A model generated the notes under the pieces. It ran no database searches. It worked only from the letters and a program-made list of their open reading frames with translations, and was not told where the DNA came from. The position numbers were made by a program, and so were the translations under genes. Shown here piece by piece: positions 27,001-34,600 of a DNA stretch of 64,000 nucleotides. Each line of letters begins with the position of its first letter. Positions within the stretch are counted from its first letter, which is position 1. This stretch comes from Candidatus Aalborgicola lynettensis (GTDB lineage Bacteria; Pseudomonadota; Gammaproteobacteria; Burkholderiales; Burkholderiaceae_C): assembly GCA_016719405.1 (NCBI GenBank), contig JADJZE010000018.1, positions 310,001 through 374,000 on the forward strand, given 5' to 3'.

Positions 27001-27144
27001 CTGTCCGGCCTGCTGCTCTCGTTGGCCCACGCGGGGCGCTGGCAGGATGTGCAACACGCGCTGGAAACCTTCGGCCCGTCCGTCCCGGCCAGCGACGCCC
27101 AGTTGTTTCAGCGTACCCTGCTGCACAGCATGGCACAACCCTGA
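24055..27144 (+). CDS. MFS-like membrane protein fused to a spermidine-synthase-like domain
   Basis: This is a 1029-residue protein. The first about 510 residues hold two sets of hydrophobic helices: about 20-215, then about 275-510 after a Thr/Ser-rich loop rich in short repeats. A spermidine-synthase-like Rossmann domain follows at about 530-770: VIGFGSGLTTHTLL, DTIEIEEAMVQGA, VIDDAKAYFSG and IIISEPSNPWVSGVSALFS. The last about 260 residues are of unknown fold. Such fusions are common in proteobacteria and are not shown to make spermidine; the SEPSNPW motif differs from true aminopropyltransferases. Three 13-base repeats overlap the start. Confidence 0.85.
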   Translation: MPHLYSPPVSPRHRSRRALLAIFVLSGFAGLIYQSIWSHYLGLFLGHAAYAQALVLAIFMGGMALGAAWVGHAGQRWRNLVRAYALIEAIIGCLGLLFHGIFTGVAALSYDWLIPALGAPWAIDVARWTVAALLILPQTILLGMTFPLMSGGLMRRYPARAGRLLGGLYFTNSIGAAIGALVAVFILLPWVGLPGAMGVAGILNFGVAALAWWLAREPEPEPEHAINLAAGTTTTSSTASTTNGATGSATGTNPAALKALPEQRLLHNPLLRLVLFGTALSGAASFVYEIVWIRLLSMAVGSTLHAFELMLASFILGIALGGLWVRNHADATASPLRLVGWMQLGMGVAALASLAVYANAFGWVGALIDALAKTDGGYALFNAGTAAIAIAIMLPAAFFAGTTLPLFTVALLRQNLGERAIGRVYAWNTVGAIGGIFAAIHYLIPTHGLKWALCAAAVVDIGIGLVLLRPQTQHHRSMAAFAAAVGMAALALLVAVQVPFDPMTLASGVYRNGNSLIDPDDRMRFYRDGKTASISVIEAPEGDVIIATNGKPDAALMLGKNPPTNDEPTMMLAAALPLSMQAAPQRVGVIGFGSGLTTHTLLGDTRLARVDTIEIEEAMVQGARVFGHRVARAYTDPRSHIVIDDAKAYFSGQQAQYDIIISEPSNPWVSGVSALFSKEFYQFVPRHLNANGLFVQWVQLYETNDALVGSILKTLTPAFADYAAWASNSGDLLIVASPKGQVPKIDFTRLQRSPALQQELAAIGITSPAILQFRQVANAAMLRGLSKIHPSPAANSDFYPTLGLQAPQARFKGLSAESVMMLPYLHGELLQALGVRTPLSAATPPSHLEHFPAEGATWRARVLAAQLRGDSRALVPMVVVLKALAGACDAPLPQTSLHLLPAKMVEMAELTIPFLPPQELQGVWIQPQWPQCKHLPQGYAAALKLLQARAQRDYAAMETLGRSWLHNPPDDPYLRRDFGPVALSGLLLSLAHAGRWQDVQHALETFGPSVPASDAQLFQRTLLHSMAQP

Positions 27145-27239
27145 CCGGGGTGCATGCAGTGCGACTTGGACACCGGCATCGTCGCCCACCCGCCTGCGCA
27201 ACCCGGCACACGCAACCGGCGCGCCTGCCGGGCGCAGTT

Positions 27240-27296
27240 TGCTATTATTTTTAGAGCTTCTTGCGCACGTCGGACGTGCGGAAATGGCATTTTTGA
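27240..27296 (+). repeat. interspersed palindromic repeat, copy 4
   Basis: TGCTATTATTTTTAGAGCTT, then CTTGCGCACGTCGGACGTGC, then GGAAATGGCATTTTTGACC. The central GCACGTCGGACGTGC is a perfect inverted repeat. It is intergenic, 34 bases before the LysE-family start. Confidence 0.75.
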
Positions 27297-27329
27297 CCAC
27301 TATTTTTTTCAGGCGAAAGCCCGGCCACC

Positions 27330-27953
27330 ATGCTCCCTTTCGACACCACCCTGACTTTTTTTGGCGCCAGCGTGCTGCTGGCGCTGGCGCCCGGGCCCGA
27401 CAACGTGTTTGTGCTGCTGCACGCCGCCGCCCATGGCCGCAGGGCCGGTTGGCTGGTGGTGCTGGGCCTGTGCAGCGGTTTGTTGTTGCACACCGCCGCC
27501 GTGGCCTTGGGCCTGGCGGCCGTGTTTGCCGCCTCCAACACCGCCTTTACGCTGCTCAAACTCTGCGGCGCGGCCTACCTGCTGTGGCTGGCCTGGGGCG
27601 CGTGGCACGCCCCGGCGGGGCTGGACGCCGGCGCCACCCCACCACCGCTGGGAGACGGCGCCACCTACCGCCGCGGGGTACTCATGAATGTGACCAACCC
27701 CAAAGTGGCGATCTTTTTTCTGGCCTTTTTGCCCCAGTTTGCCAACCCTGCAGAAGGCCATTTGGCGCTGCAAATCATGCTCTTGGGCGCTGTATTCATG
27801 CTGGCCGCACTGCTGACCTTTGGCGCCATTGCCTACTTTGCCGCCACCGCGGGCCAGTTCTTGCTGCGCTCGGCACGGGCGCAACGTGCGCTCAACCGCA
27901 CCGCCAGCGTGGTGTTTGTGGGCCTGGCACTGCGCCTGGCGCTGGGCAGTTAA
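27330..27953 (+). CDS. LysE/RhtB-family amino-acid exporter
   Basis: This 207-residue inner-membrane protein has six predicted helices. The family signature is ALAPGPDNVFVLLHAAAHGRR near the N-terminus, followed by GLCSGLLLHT and GVLMNVTNPKVAIFFLAFLPQF. Family members export homoserine, threonine, lysine or similar compounds; the substrate is not predictable here. A weak further repeat-like piece lies just downstream (about 27976-28000). Confidence 0.9.
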   Translation: MLPFDTTLTFFGASVLLALAPGPDNVFVLLHAAAHGRRAGWLVVLGLCSGLLLHTAAVALGLAAVFAASNTAFTLLKLCGAAYLLWLAWGAWHAPAGLDAGATPPPLGDGATYRRGVLMNVTNPKVAIFFLAFLPQFANPAEGHLALQIMLLGAVFMLAALLTFGAIAYFAATAGQFLLRSARAQRALNRTASVVFVGLALRLALGS

Positions 27954-28056
27954 TTCAGTACACTTATCCACAGCTGCCAATTCAAAAAGTAGCTACCCGC
28001 GCGAACAACTCAACCACAAGCCACCGAACCATTGAGTCGATAAAGAAGGAATCTAC

Positions 28057-28299
28057 ATGACCACCGTTCAAGTTGAATTGCCCGATGTGCTGGCACAAAG
28101 CGCGCAAGCCGCTGGCCTGCTCACACCGCAAGCGTTGGAGTCCATGTTGCGTGAGCAGCTCAAGCGCCGGACGGGGGATGCCTTGCGCACCCTGTGGGCC
28201 AGCGCGCCACCCGAGGAGTTGACGCCAGAAATTGAGCAGATGATTGATGAACAGGTGCAGGCCATGCGCGCCCAGCGTCGCAAGCAGGCAGCCCATTGA
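28057..28299 (+). CDS. small antitoxin-like protein of a PIN module
   Basis: This 80-residue protein starts with a strand-like TTVQVELPDVLAQSAQAAGL and then helices (LESMLREQLKRRTGDALRTL), a layout seen in antitoxins paired with PIN toxins. Its stop overlaps the start of a PIN-like frame by 4 bases. A clear ribosome site AAGAAGGAA lies about 7 bases before the ATG. Confidence 0.65.
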   Translation: MTTVQVELPDVLAQSAQAAGLLTPQALESMLREQLKRRTGDALRTLWASAPPEELTPEIEQMIDEQVQAMRAQRRKQAAH

Positions 28300-28523
28300 C
28301 CCGTAGTGGCCTGAGTGGCACCAGGCTGCGCCTAGTGCTCGATACCAATTACAGCGCCATGGTCACACTGGTGGTGCCCCAGCAGGCGGGGGGGGGTGCG
28401 GTGGAAGCACGCGCCCATTGGATTGCCTCGGGCGACCAGCATTTGCACAGCTTGGGTGGCAATTACCAGGGGGTGCGTATCGTGACACCGGCCGAGGCGG
28501 TGGGGTTGTTGCAGGCGGTGTAG
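28296..28523 (+). pseudogene. PIN-domain toxin with internal deletion
   Basis: This 75-residue frame starts like a PIN toxin (RLRLVLDTNYSAMVTLVV, with the first catalytic Asp) and ends like one (WIASGDQHLHSLGGNYQGVR, IVTPAEAVGLLQ). PIN toxins of this group are about 130-145 residues. The middle, including two of the usual acidic metal ligands, is absent, with a run of nine G at the joint (28389-28397). The toxin should be inactive while the antitoxin remains. A collapsed assembly at the G run is an alternative. Confidence 0.72.
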
Positions 28524-28551
28524 GCAAGAACCCAGCCAGCGCAAAGCGCTA

Positions 28552-30495
28552 TCAACCATGCGGTGCGCGCACGCCGCGTGCCTGGGCAAAGGCAATCAGG
28601 TCTTGCGAGGGCATGGGTTTGGCGTAGGTATACCCTTGGCCAATGTCGCACCCGTGCGCCAGCAGCCATTGCGCCGTGGCCGGGTCTTCAATGCCCTCGG
28701 CCACCACCTGCAGCGAAAAGTTGTGCGCCAGCGTTATGGTGGATTCCACAATGGCCTGGTCGCCCGGCGTTTCGAGCAGCTTGCGCACAAAACTCTGGTC
28801 AATTTTGAGCTCATCGATGGGCAGGTTCTTCAGGTACGACAAGGACGAGTAGCCGGTACCAAAGTCGTCAATCGAGAGTTTGAAGCCCGCCTCGTGGATG
28901 CATTGAATCACCTCCATCGCCCGCTTGGGCGAATCCATAAAGCAGCTCTCGGTGATTTCCAGGTTCACAGCGTGCGGCTGCAGGCCCGACTCCATCAGCC
29001 CCTTCTGCAACACGCTCAGCAATTCCGGGTCCAGCAGGTTCATCGCCGATAGGTTGATGGAAACGTCCATCATCAGGCCCAGCTCGTGCCAACGCGCGCA
29101 CTCGCGCATACACGCCCCAATCACCCAGGTGGTGAGCGGGCGGATCAAACCGGACTCTTCCGCCACCGGAATAAACACCATCGGCGGGATCATGCCCTCC
29201 ACCGGGTCGGGCCAGCGCACCAGGGCCTCGGCACCGATTACCACACCCGTTTTTAAACAAATTTGCGGCTGAAAAAACATGACGAGTTGTTCGCCCAACA
29301 CGGCCTCGCGCAGTTTGCCAAACAGCAGGTGGTGGCGCCGGAAGATCTGCTCCTGCTGGGCGTCGTAAACCGACCATTGCTGGGCGTTCTTGTGCGCTTG
29401 CAGCATGGCCTGGTCGGCCTTGGAGAGCAGTTCGCTGGGGTCGGCACTGTGGTCGGGGTACAGCGCAAGGCCCAGGGTCAATTCCACGTACAACGAGAAC
29501 CCCTGCTCCTGCACCGAAAACTGCCGTCCCGCAATAAAGCTGCCAATGGTTTCGGCCCGAATGGACGGCGTGTCGAGCCGGTACACCATGGCGAACTCAT
29601 CGCGGCGCATGCGTGCCAGCAGGCCATGGCCCTGCACGATGTCGCTCAGGTGCACAGCGACATGGCGCACCAGGCTGTCGGCGCCGTCGTGCCCCAGCAC
29701 ATTGCCCATTTCAAACAGGCGTTCCAGGCGCAAGGTACACACCACCAACCCATGCCCGGCGGCTTTGGCGGCGGCCATTTCAATGGGCAGTTGCTCCAGC
29801 AGGTGGGTGCGGTTGGGCAGCCCGGTGACCGTGTCGTGGGTGGCCAGAAACTGCACCTGGCCCAGCAGTTTTTGCGCATCCTGCGTTTTTTCGTGCACGC
29901 GCTGGTGCAGCTTTTCTTCAAAGCGGCTGCGCTGCAAATTCATGTTGGCCGCAAACACGGTGTAAAAGCACAGTGACAGCAAAAACTGTGTCACCACCAC
30001 CGGCGAGTAGGGGTACACGGCGCCCCACTCGGGGCTGCGCACACCAAAATACGCCATCATCACAGCAATGAAGCCCACGCTGTACCACCAGCCCTGGCGC
30101 TGCCCCTTGAGGAAAAATGCAATAAACGGCGCCGCATAGACCCAGAGCATGCCGGTGCCCTCCACGCCGCCCAACACAATCAGGGCGCCAAAAATGACGG
30201 CTGCGGCCGCCAGCATCAGCGTTTCGCAAACAAACACATAACGCCCGCCGCGCGCCAAAACCGCTGCGGGCAGTATCAGCACCAGCACAGCGGCCCACTC
30301 CACCAGCCCCAGCGCGAGCATGCCCGGCGTCAGCACGTTAAACAGGCCAAACACCGCGCCCACCACCAAGCCAATCAGCGAACTGGTGCGCACGTGGGCA
30401 GAACGCTCGGCCACCGAGGCAAAATGCGTCATGCGCAGGCCCAGCATATCCACCACATGGTTGTGGATGCGCTGCAGGTAGGCACGTATGTTCAT
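28552..30495 (-). CDS. membrane EAL phosphodiesterase with degenerate GGDEF
   Basis: This is a 647-residue protein. About six membrane helices span residues 38-190. A GGDEF-like domain follows (about 215-375) in which the signature is RMRRDEF, so it should not make c-di-GMP. An EAL domain covers about 390-640 with GAEALVRWP, LEITESCF, IDDFGTGYSSLSYL and LKIDQSFV. It therefore most likely degrades c-di-GMP, with the degenerate domain possibly sensing GTP. It is divergent from the signalling operon that starts 88 bases away at 30584. Confidence 0.88.
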   Translation of the reverse strand: MNIRAYLQRIHNHVVDMLGLRMTHFASVAERSAHVRTSSLIGLVVGAVFGLFNVLTPGMLALGLVEWAAVLVLILPAAVLARGGRYVFVCETLMLAAAAVIFGALIVLGGVEGTGMLWVYAAPFIAFFLKGQRQGWWYSVGFIAVMMAYFGVRSPEWGAVYPYSPVVVTQFLLSLCFYTVFAANMNLQRSRFEEKLHQRVHEKTQDAQKLLGQVQFLATHDTVTGLPNRTHLLEQLPIEMAAAKAAGHGLVVCTLRLERLFEMGNVLGHDGADSLVRHVAVHLSDIVQGHGLLARMRRDEFAMVYRLDTPSIRAETIGSFIAGRQFSVQEQGFSLYVELTLGLALYPDHSADPSELLSKADQAMLQAHKNAQQWSVYDAQQEQIFRRHHLLFGKLREAVLGEQLVMFFQPQICLKTGVVIGAEALVRWPDPVEGMIPPMVFIPVAEESGLIRPLTTWVIGACMRECARWHELGLMMDVSINLSAMNLLDPELLSVLQKGLMESGLQPHAVNLEITESCFMDSPKRAMEVIQCIHEAGFKLSIDDFGTGYSSLSYLKNLPIDELKIDQSFVRKLLETPGDQAIVESTITLAHNFSLQVVAEGIEDPATAQWLLAHGCDIGQGYTYAKPMPSQDLIAFAQARGVRAPHG

Positions 30496-30583
30496 ATAAG
30501 CAGCACCAATCGCATCGATTTCCTTTCCAAGCAGACGCCAAGACTAACCGAGAAAACACCCGCTGCAGTAGACTGCACCAACC

Positions 30584-31687
30584 ATGGCCCCTCCCAAGCT
30601 GTTGATTGTTGAGGACGAAATCATCATTGCCCGCGACGTGGCGGCGCAACTGGTGGCACTCGGCTACGACCCGGTGGGCCATGCCATGAGCGGCCCGCAA
30701 TCCATCGACATGGTCCGCGCCCTGCGGCCCGACCTGGTGCTGATGGACATTCAGCTCGCTGGCGCCATGGACGGCATTACCGCCGCCCAGGCCATACGCG
30801 ACAGCTTTTTCATTCCGGTTGTATTTGTATCGGCCTTTTCAGCCGATGCCACCATTGCCCGCGCCAAGCTGACCGAGCCCTACGGCTACATTCTCAAACC
30901 GTTTTCCGAGCGCGAGTTGCACACCACCATTGAGATGGCGCTGTACAAACACCAGGCCGAATCCAAACTGCGCGACAGTGCGGCCCAACTGAGTGCGCTG
31001 TCCCAAAGTGTGCTCGAACTGCTGGAGGCCGAACGCCGCCGCGTGGCACTGGAATTGCACGATGAAATCGGCCAGTGCCTGGCGGCCATCAAAATCAATT
31101 TGCAATCACACCACCGCTTCAAAGACCGCACGCCAGAGCAACTCAACGCCGAAAATCTGGCCATTGTCGAGACGGCCTTGCAGCAGGTGCGCCGCATGGC
31201 ACTGGCCTTGCGCCCCACGGTGCTCGACGACCTGGGTTTGGCGCCCGCCCTGCACTCAATGGCCGAGCAGGCCGGTGCGCGCAGCGGGTTTAGTGTGTGT
31301 TTTGAAACCAGCGACCCACCCCAAGCGCCTGGCGAAGACGCCACCACCAACCGCCCGCCACCCGCAGTGGAGAGTGCGTGTTTTCGCATCGCCCAGGAAG
31401 CCCTGACCAACATTGCCCGCCACGCACAGGCCACACACGTCGTCGTGGCGCTGGTGCAAACCGCCCACCACATCACGCTGGAAGTGCGCGACAACGGCCG
31501 CGGCTTTGACGCCAACAGCACCTACTCCCGCGCCCGCCGTGGCAACAGCCTGGGCCTGATCGGAATGACAGAGCGTGCCGCCCTGCTCGGTGGCCACGTG
31601 ACCATTGCATCGCAACCCGGCCACGGTTGCACCGTGCGCCTGAGCTGCCCTCTGCCCCCTCCTGCAAACCACCCCGCCCCGCCATGA
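30584..31687 (+). CDS. receiver-fused NarL-type histidine kinase
   Basis: This is a 367-residue cytoplasmic protein. The N-terminal receiver (about 5-120) has VEDE and phospho-acceptor Asp55 in LVLMDIQLAG and ends GYILKPFSERELHTTIEMAL. A HisKA_3 dimerisation helix follows with RVALELHDEIGQ (His in LELHDE), then a HATPase domain with RIAQEALTNIARHA and DNGRGFD. This is the NarX/DegS type of kinase, which signals to a LuxR-type regulator; such a regulator is encoded next with a 4-base overlap. There is no membrane segment, so input probably comes through the receiver from another kinase. Confidence 0.9.
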   Translation: MAPPKLLIVEDEIIIARDVAAQLVALGYDPVGHAMSGPQSIDMVRALRPDLVLMDIQLAGAMDGITAAQAIRDSFFIPVVFVSAFSADATIARAKLTEPYGYILKPFSERELHTTIEMALYKHQAESKLRDSAAQLSALSQSVLELLEAERRRVALELHDEIGQCLAAIKINLQSHHRFKDRTPEQLNAENLAIVETALQQVRRMALALRPTVLDDLGLAPALHSMAEQAGARSGFSVCFETSDPPQAPGEDATTNRPPPAVESACFRIAQEALTNIARHAQATHVVVALVQTAHHITLEVRDNGRGFDANSTYSRARRGNSLGLIGMTERAALLGGHVTIASQPGHGCTVRLSCPLPPPANHPAPP

Positions 31688-32331
31688 CCCCCGCACGCAT
31701 TGTGTTGGCAGATGACCACACCCTGGTGCGCGCTGGCGTGTGCAAGCTCATCGAATCCATGCCCGCCTTCCAGGTCGTCGGCCAGGCCGATAACGGGCGA
31801 CAGGTGCTGGAGCTGGCCGAACAACTCCAGCCCGATCTGGTGTTGATGGACTTGTCCATGCCCGGCCTCACCGGGCTGGAGGCCACCACCCGGCTGCGCA
31901 AGGCCTGGCCCCGCATACGGGTGCTTATTTTGTCCATGCACCAAAGCGGCGAATACGTGCGCCAGGCGCTGCGCAACGGCGCGGTGGGCTACTTGCTAAA
32001 AGACGCCGCACCGCAGGAACTGGAGCAGGCGCTGCACACCGTTTTACGCGGTGCAACCTACCTCAGCCCGGCCATTGCCAATTTTTCCCCGGCCACGGCA
32101 ACACCGTTGCAAGCCAGCCCACCCACCGGGCAACTCACGCCGCGCCAAACCGAGGTACTGCGCCTGGTGGCCCAAGGCTTGAGCTCCAAAGACATCGCCC
32201 GTGCACTGGATGTGTCGACCAAAACAGTCGATACCCATCGCACCAGCCTGATGAACCAACTCGACATCCATGAAGTCACGGGGCTGGTGCGCTACGCCAT
32301 TCGCACCGGCCTGATTCCCTCCGGGCTGTAG
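31684..32331 (+). CDS. NarL/LuxR-family response regulator
   Basis: This is a 215-residue DNA-binding regulator. The receiver has ADDH and Asp56 in LVLMDLSMPG, followed by GYLLKDA. The LuxR-type helix-turn-helix is LTPRQTEVLRLVAQGLSSKD, then STKTVDTHRTSLMNQLDI. Its likely partner is the receiver-fused kinase just upstream (ATGA overlap). The 148 bases to the next start hold part of a repeat copy. Confidence 0.92.
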   Translation: MTPARIVLADDHTLVRAGVCKLIESMPAFQVVGQADNGRQVLELAEQLQPDLVLMDLSMPGLTGLEATTRLRKAWPRIRVLILSMHQSGEYVRQALRNGAVGYLLKDAAPQELEQALHTVLRGATYLSPAIANFSPATATPLQASPPTGQLTPRQTEVLRLVAQGLSSKDIARALDVSTKTVDTHRTSLMNQLDIHEVTGLVRYAIRTGLIPSGL

Positions 32332-32479
32332 GTCCCAGGGGCCCAAAAAACTAAGGTATTTACCCGATACCGCGCCCGCAACAGTCTGCATAGACTGCTC
32401 AAACCATATGACCCGGCCCCTTGCGCAATATGGTGCCCTAATTTCGCATTCCATGATGTCCCACCGAATCGGTCTTTAC

Positions 32480-32539
32480 ATGCCAAATAGCCATGCAGAC
32501 CCCGTAGAACGTGCGCAAGCAGCTCCTAAAACAGGAGCA
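32480..32539 (-). repeat. interspersed palindromic repeat, copy 5, at a gene start
   Basis: The minus strand reads TGCTCCTGTTTTAGGAGCTG, then CTTGCGCACGTTCTACGGG, then GGCTATTTGGCAT. On the plus strand it encodes a peptide with ERAQAAP directly before the receiver domain. Confidence 0.72.
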
Positions 32540-34534
32540 ACCCGCATTCTCGTTGTGGAAGACGAAATGGTGGTCACGCGACGTGCAGATCCAACTGGCG
32601 CAGCTAGGCTATGCGGTGGCTGGCCACACCACACGCGGCGAAGACGCGATTGCCCTGGTCGGCCAGCTGCGCCCCGACATGGTGCTGATGGACATTCAAC
32701 TCGCAGGCGCCATAGACGGTGTGAGCGCCGCACAGGCCATACGCGAGCAATTTGGCGTGCCCGTCATATTTTTGACTGCCTTTGCGGCCGACGACATTCT
32801 GGAGCGCGCCAAACTGGCCGAGCCCTATGGCTACATCCTCAAACCGTTTTCCGAGCGCGAACTCAAAACCGTGCTGGAGATGGCGCCGTACAAACACCAG
32901 ACCGAGACCCGCCTGCACGAAGCGGCGCTGCACAACCAGACCATTCTGGACAACATGCTCGACGGTGTGGTCACCATCAACGCATACGGTGTGGTGGACT
33001 CCTTCAACAACGCCGCCTGCCGCATATTCGGCTACACCCGCGAGCAGGTGCTGGGCCGCAACGTCTCCATGCTCATGCCCGCACCCTTGCGCGAAGACCA
33101 CGACGGCTATTTGCAGCGCCACCGCGACACCGGCGAAGCCCGCATTCTGGGCACGGCGCGCCAGGTGCAAGGCCAGCGCCAAGACGGCAGCACCTTCCCC
33201 ATGACGCTATCGGTCACCAGCGTCACACGCGGCGGCAACACCACCTTTATTGGCCTGGTGCGCGACCTGTCTGAACACCAGCACGATCAGGACGAAATCC
33301 ACCGCTTGGCGTTTTATGACGCCCTGACCGGCCTGCCCAACCGGCGCTTGCTGCTGGACCGGCTGCAACACGCCATGCAGGCCTCCAAACGCACTGGCCA
33401 GCATGGCGCACTGATGTTTCTGGACCTGGACCACTTCAAACAGATCAACGACACCCTGGGCCACGACGTGGGCGACGAGCTGCTGCAACATGTGGCCCAG
33501 CGGCTGCGCACCTGTGTGCGCGAGGGCGACAGCATTGCCCGCCTGGGCGGTGACGAATTTGTGGTGCTGCTTGAAGCCCTGAGCGACCACGCCCTGGAAG
33601 CCGCCACCCAAAGCGAGCAGGTGGCGCTGAAAATTCTACATGCCCTGGGCCAACCCTATCTGCTGCGTAAACACACCTACACCTGCACGCCCAGCATTGG
33701 CATTGTGGACTTTTTGGAAGACCAGAAAACGCTGGAAGACCTGATGAAAATGGCCGACGTGGCCATGTACCAGGCCAAAGCGTGCGGGCGCAACACCCTG
33801 TGCTTTTTCGACCCCGCCATACAGGCCGCCACTCCGCGCTGGAGAAAGACCTGCGCAAAGGCCTGCTGGAACACGAATTTGTGCTGCACTACCAGGTGCA
33901 AGTAGACGGTGAAGGCCGCCCCACCGGGGCCGAGGCGCTGGTGCGCTGGCAGCACATGGCGCGCGGCATGGTGCCGCCGGGGCAATTTATTGCACTGGCC
34001 GAAGAAACCGGCCTGATTCTGGAGCTGGGCCAGTGGGTGCTCGAAACCGCCTGCGCCCAGCTGGTGCAGTGGGCTGCTAACCCCTTAACGGCGCACTGGA
34101 CCATGGCCGTCAACGTGAGTGCCTCGCAGTTTGCACACAGCAAATTTGTCGCCAACGTAGACGCTGCGTTGCAAAAAACCGGCGCCAACCCCCGCCTGCT
34201 CAAGCTGGAGCTGACCGAGAGCATGCTGGTGGCCGATGTGGACGCCATCATCGTCAAGATGAACGCCATCAAACAGCGCGGCGTGGCCTTTTCGCTGGAC
34301 GACTTTGGCACCGGTTACTCGTCCCTCACCTACCTGAAACGCCTGCCACTGGCGCAACTCAAAATTGACCAGTCGTTTGTGCGATGTGCTCACCGACCCC
34401 AGCGATGCCGTCATTGCCCGCACCATTTTGGCCCTGGGCCACAGCCTGGGCCTCAAAGTGATTGCCAAGGCGTAGAGCGCCGCGCAGCACCAGTTTTTGG
34501 CTGACATGGGCTGCGACGCCTTTCAGGGCTACTA

Positions 34535-34600
34535 TTTTGGCAAGCCAATAACGGCTTCAGCGCTTATGGAACGAGCGCAAGCAGCTCCTAACTTGGTAGC
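34535..34600 (-). repeat. interspersed palindromic repeat, copy 6, at a gene junction
   Basis: The minus strand reads GCTACCAAGTTAGGAGCTG, then CTTGCGCTCGTTCCATAAGC, then GCTGAAGCCGTTATTGGCTT. Read on the plus strand it supplies the C-terminal tail (MERAQAAPNLVA) of the EAL protein and ends one base before the next gene's ATG. Confidence 0.72.

Noticed and set aside
25381..27300. Long minus-strand frame of 639 codons opposite the MFS/spermidine-synthase-like gene
   Set aside because: Arg/His/Gln-rich sequence with no recognisable domain; it mirrors codon bias of the real gene on the plus strand.
27976..28000. Possible ninth repeat copy (TCAAAAAGTAGCTACCCGCGCG)
   Set aside because: Only the AGCTNC..GCGC core is similar; the palindromic ends and second arm are absent, so it is not listed as a feature.
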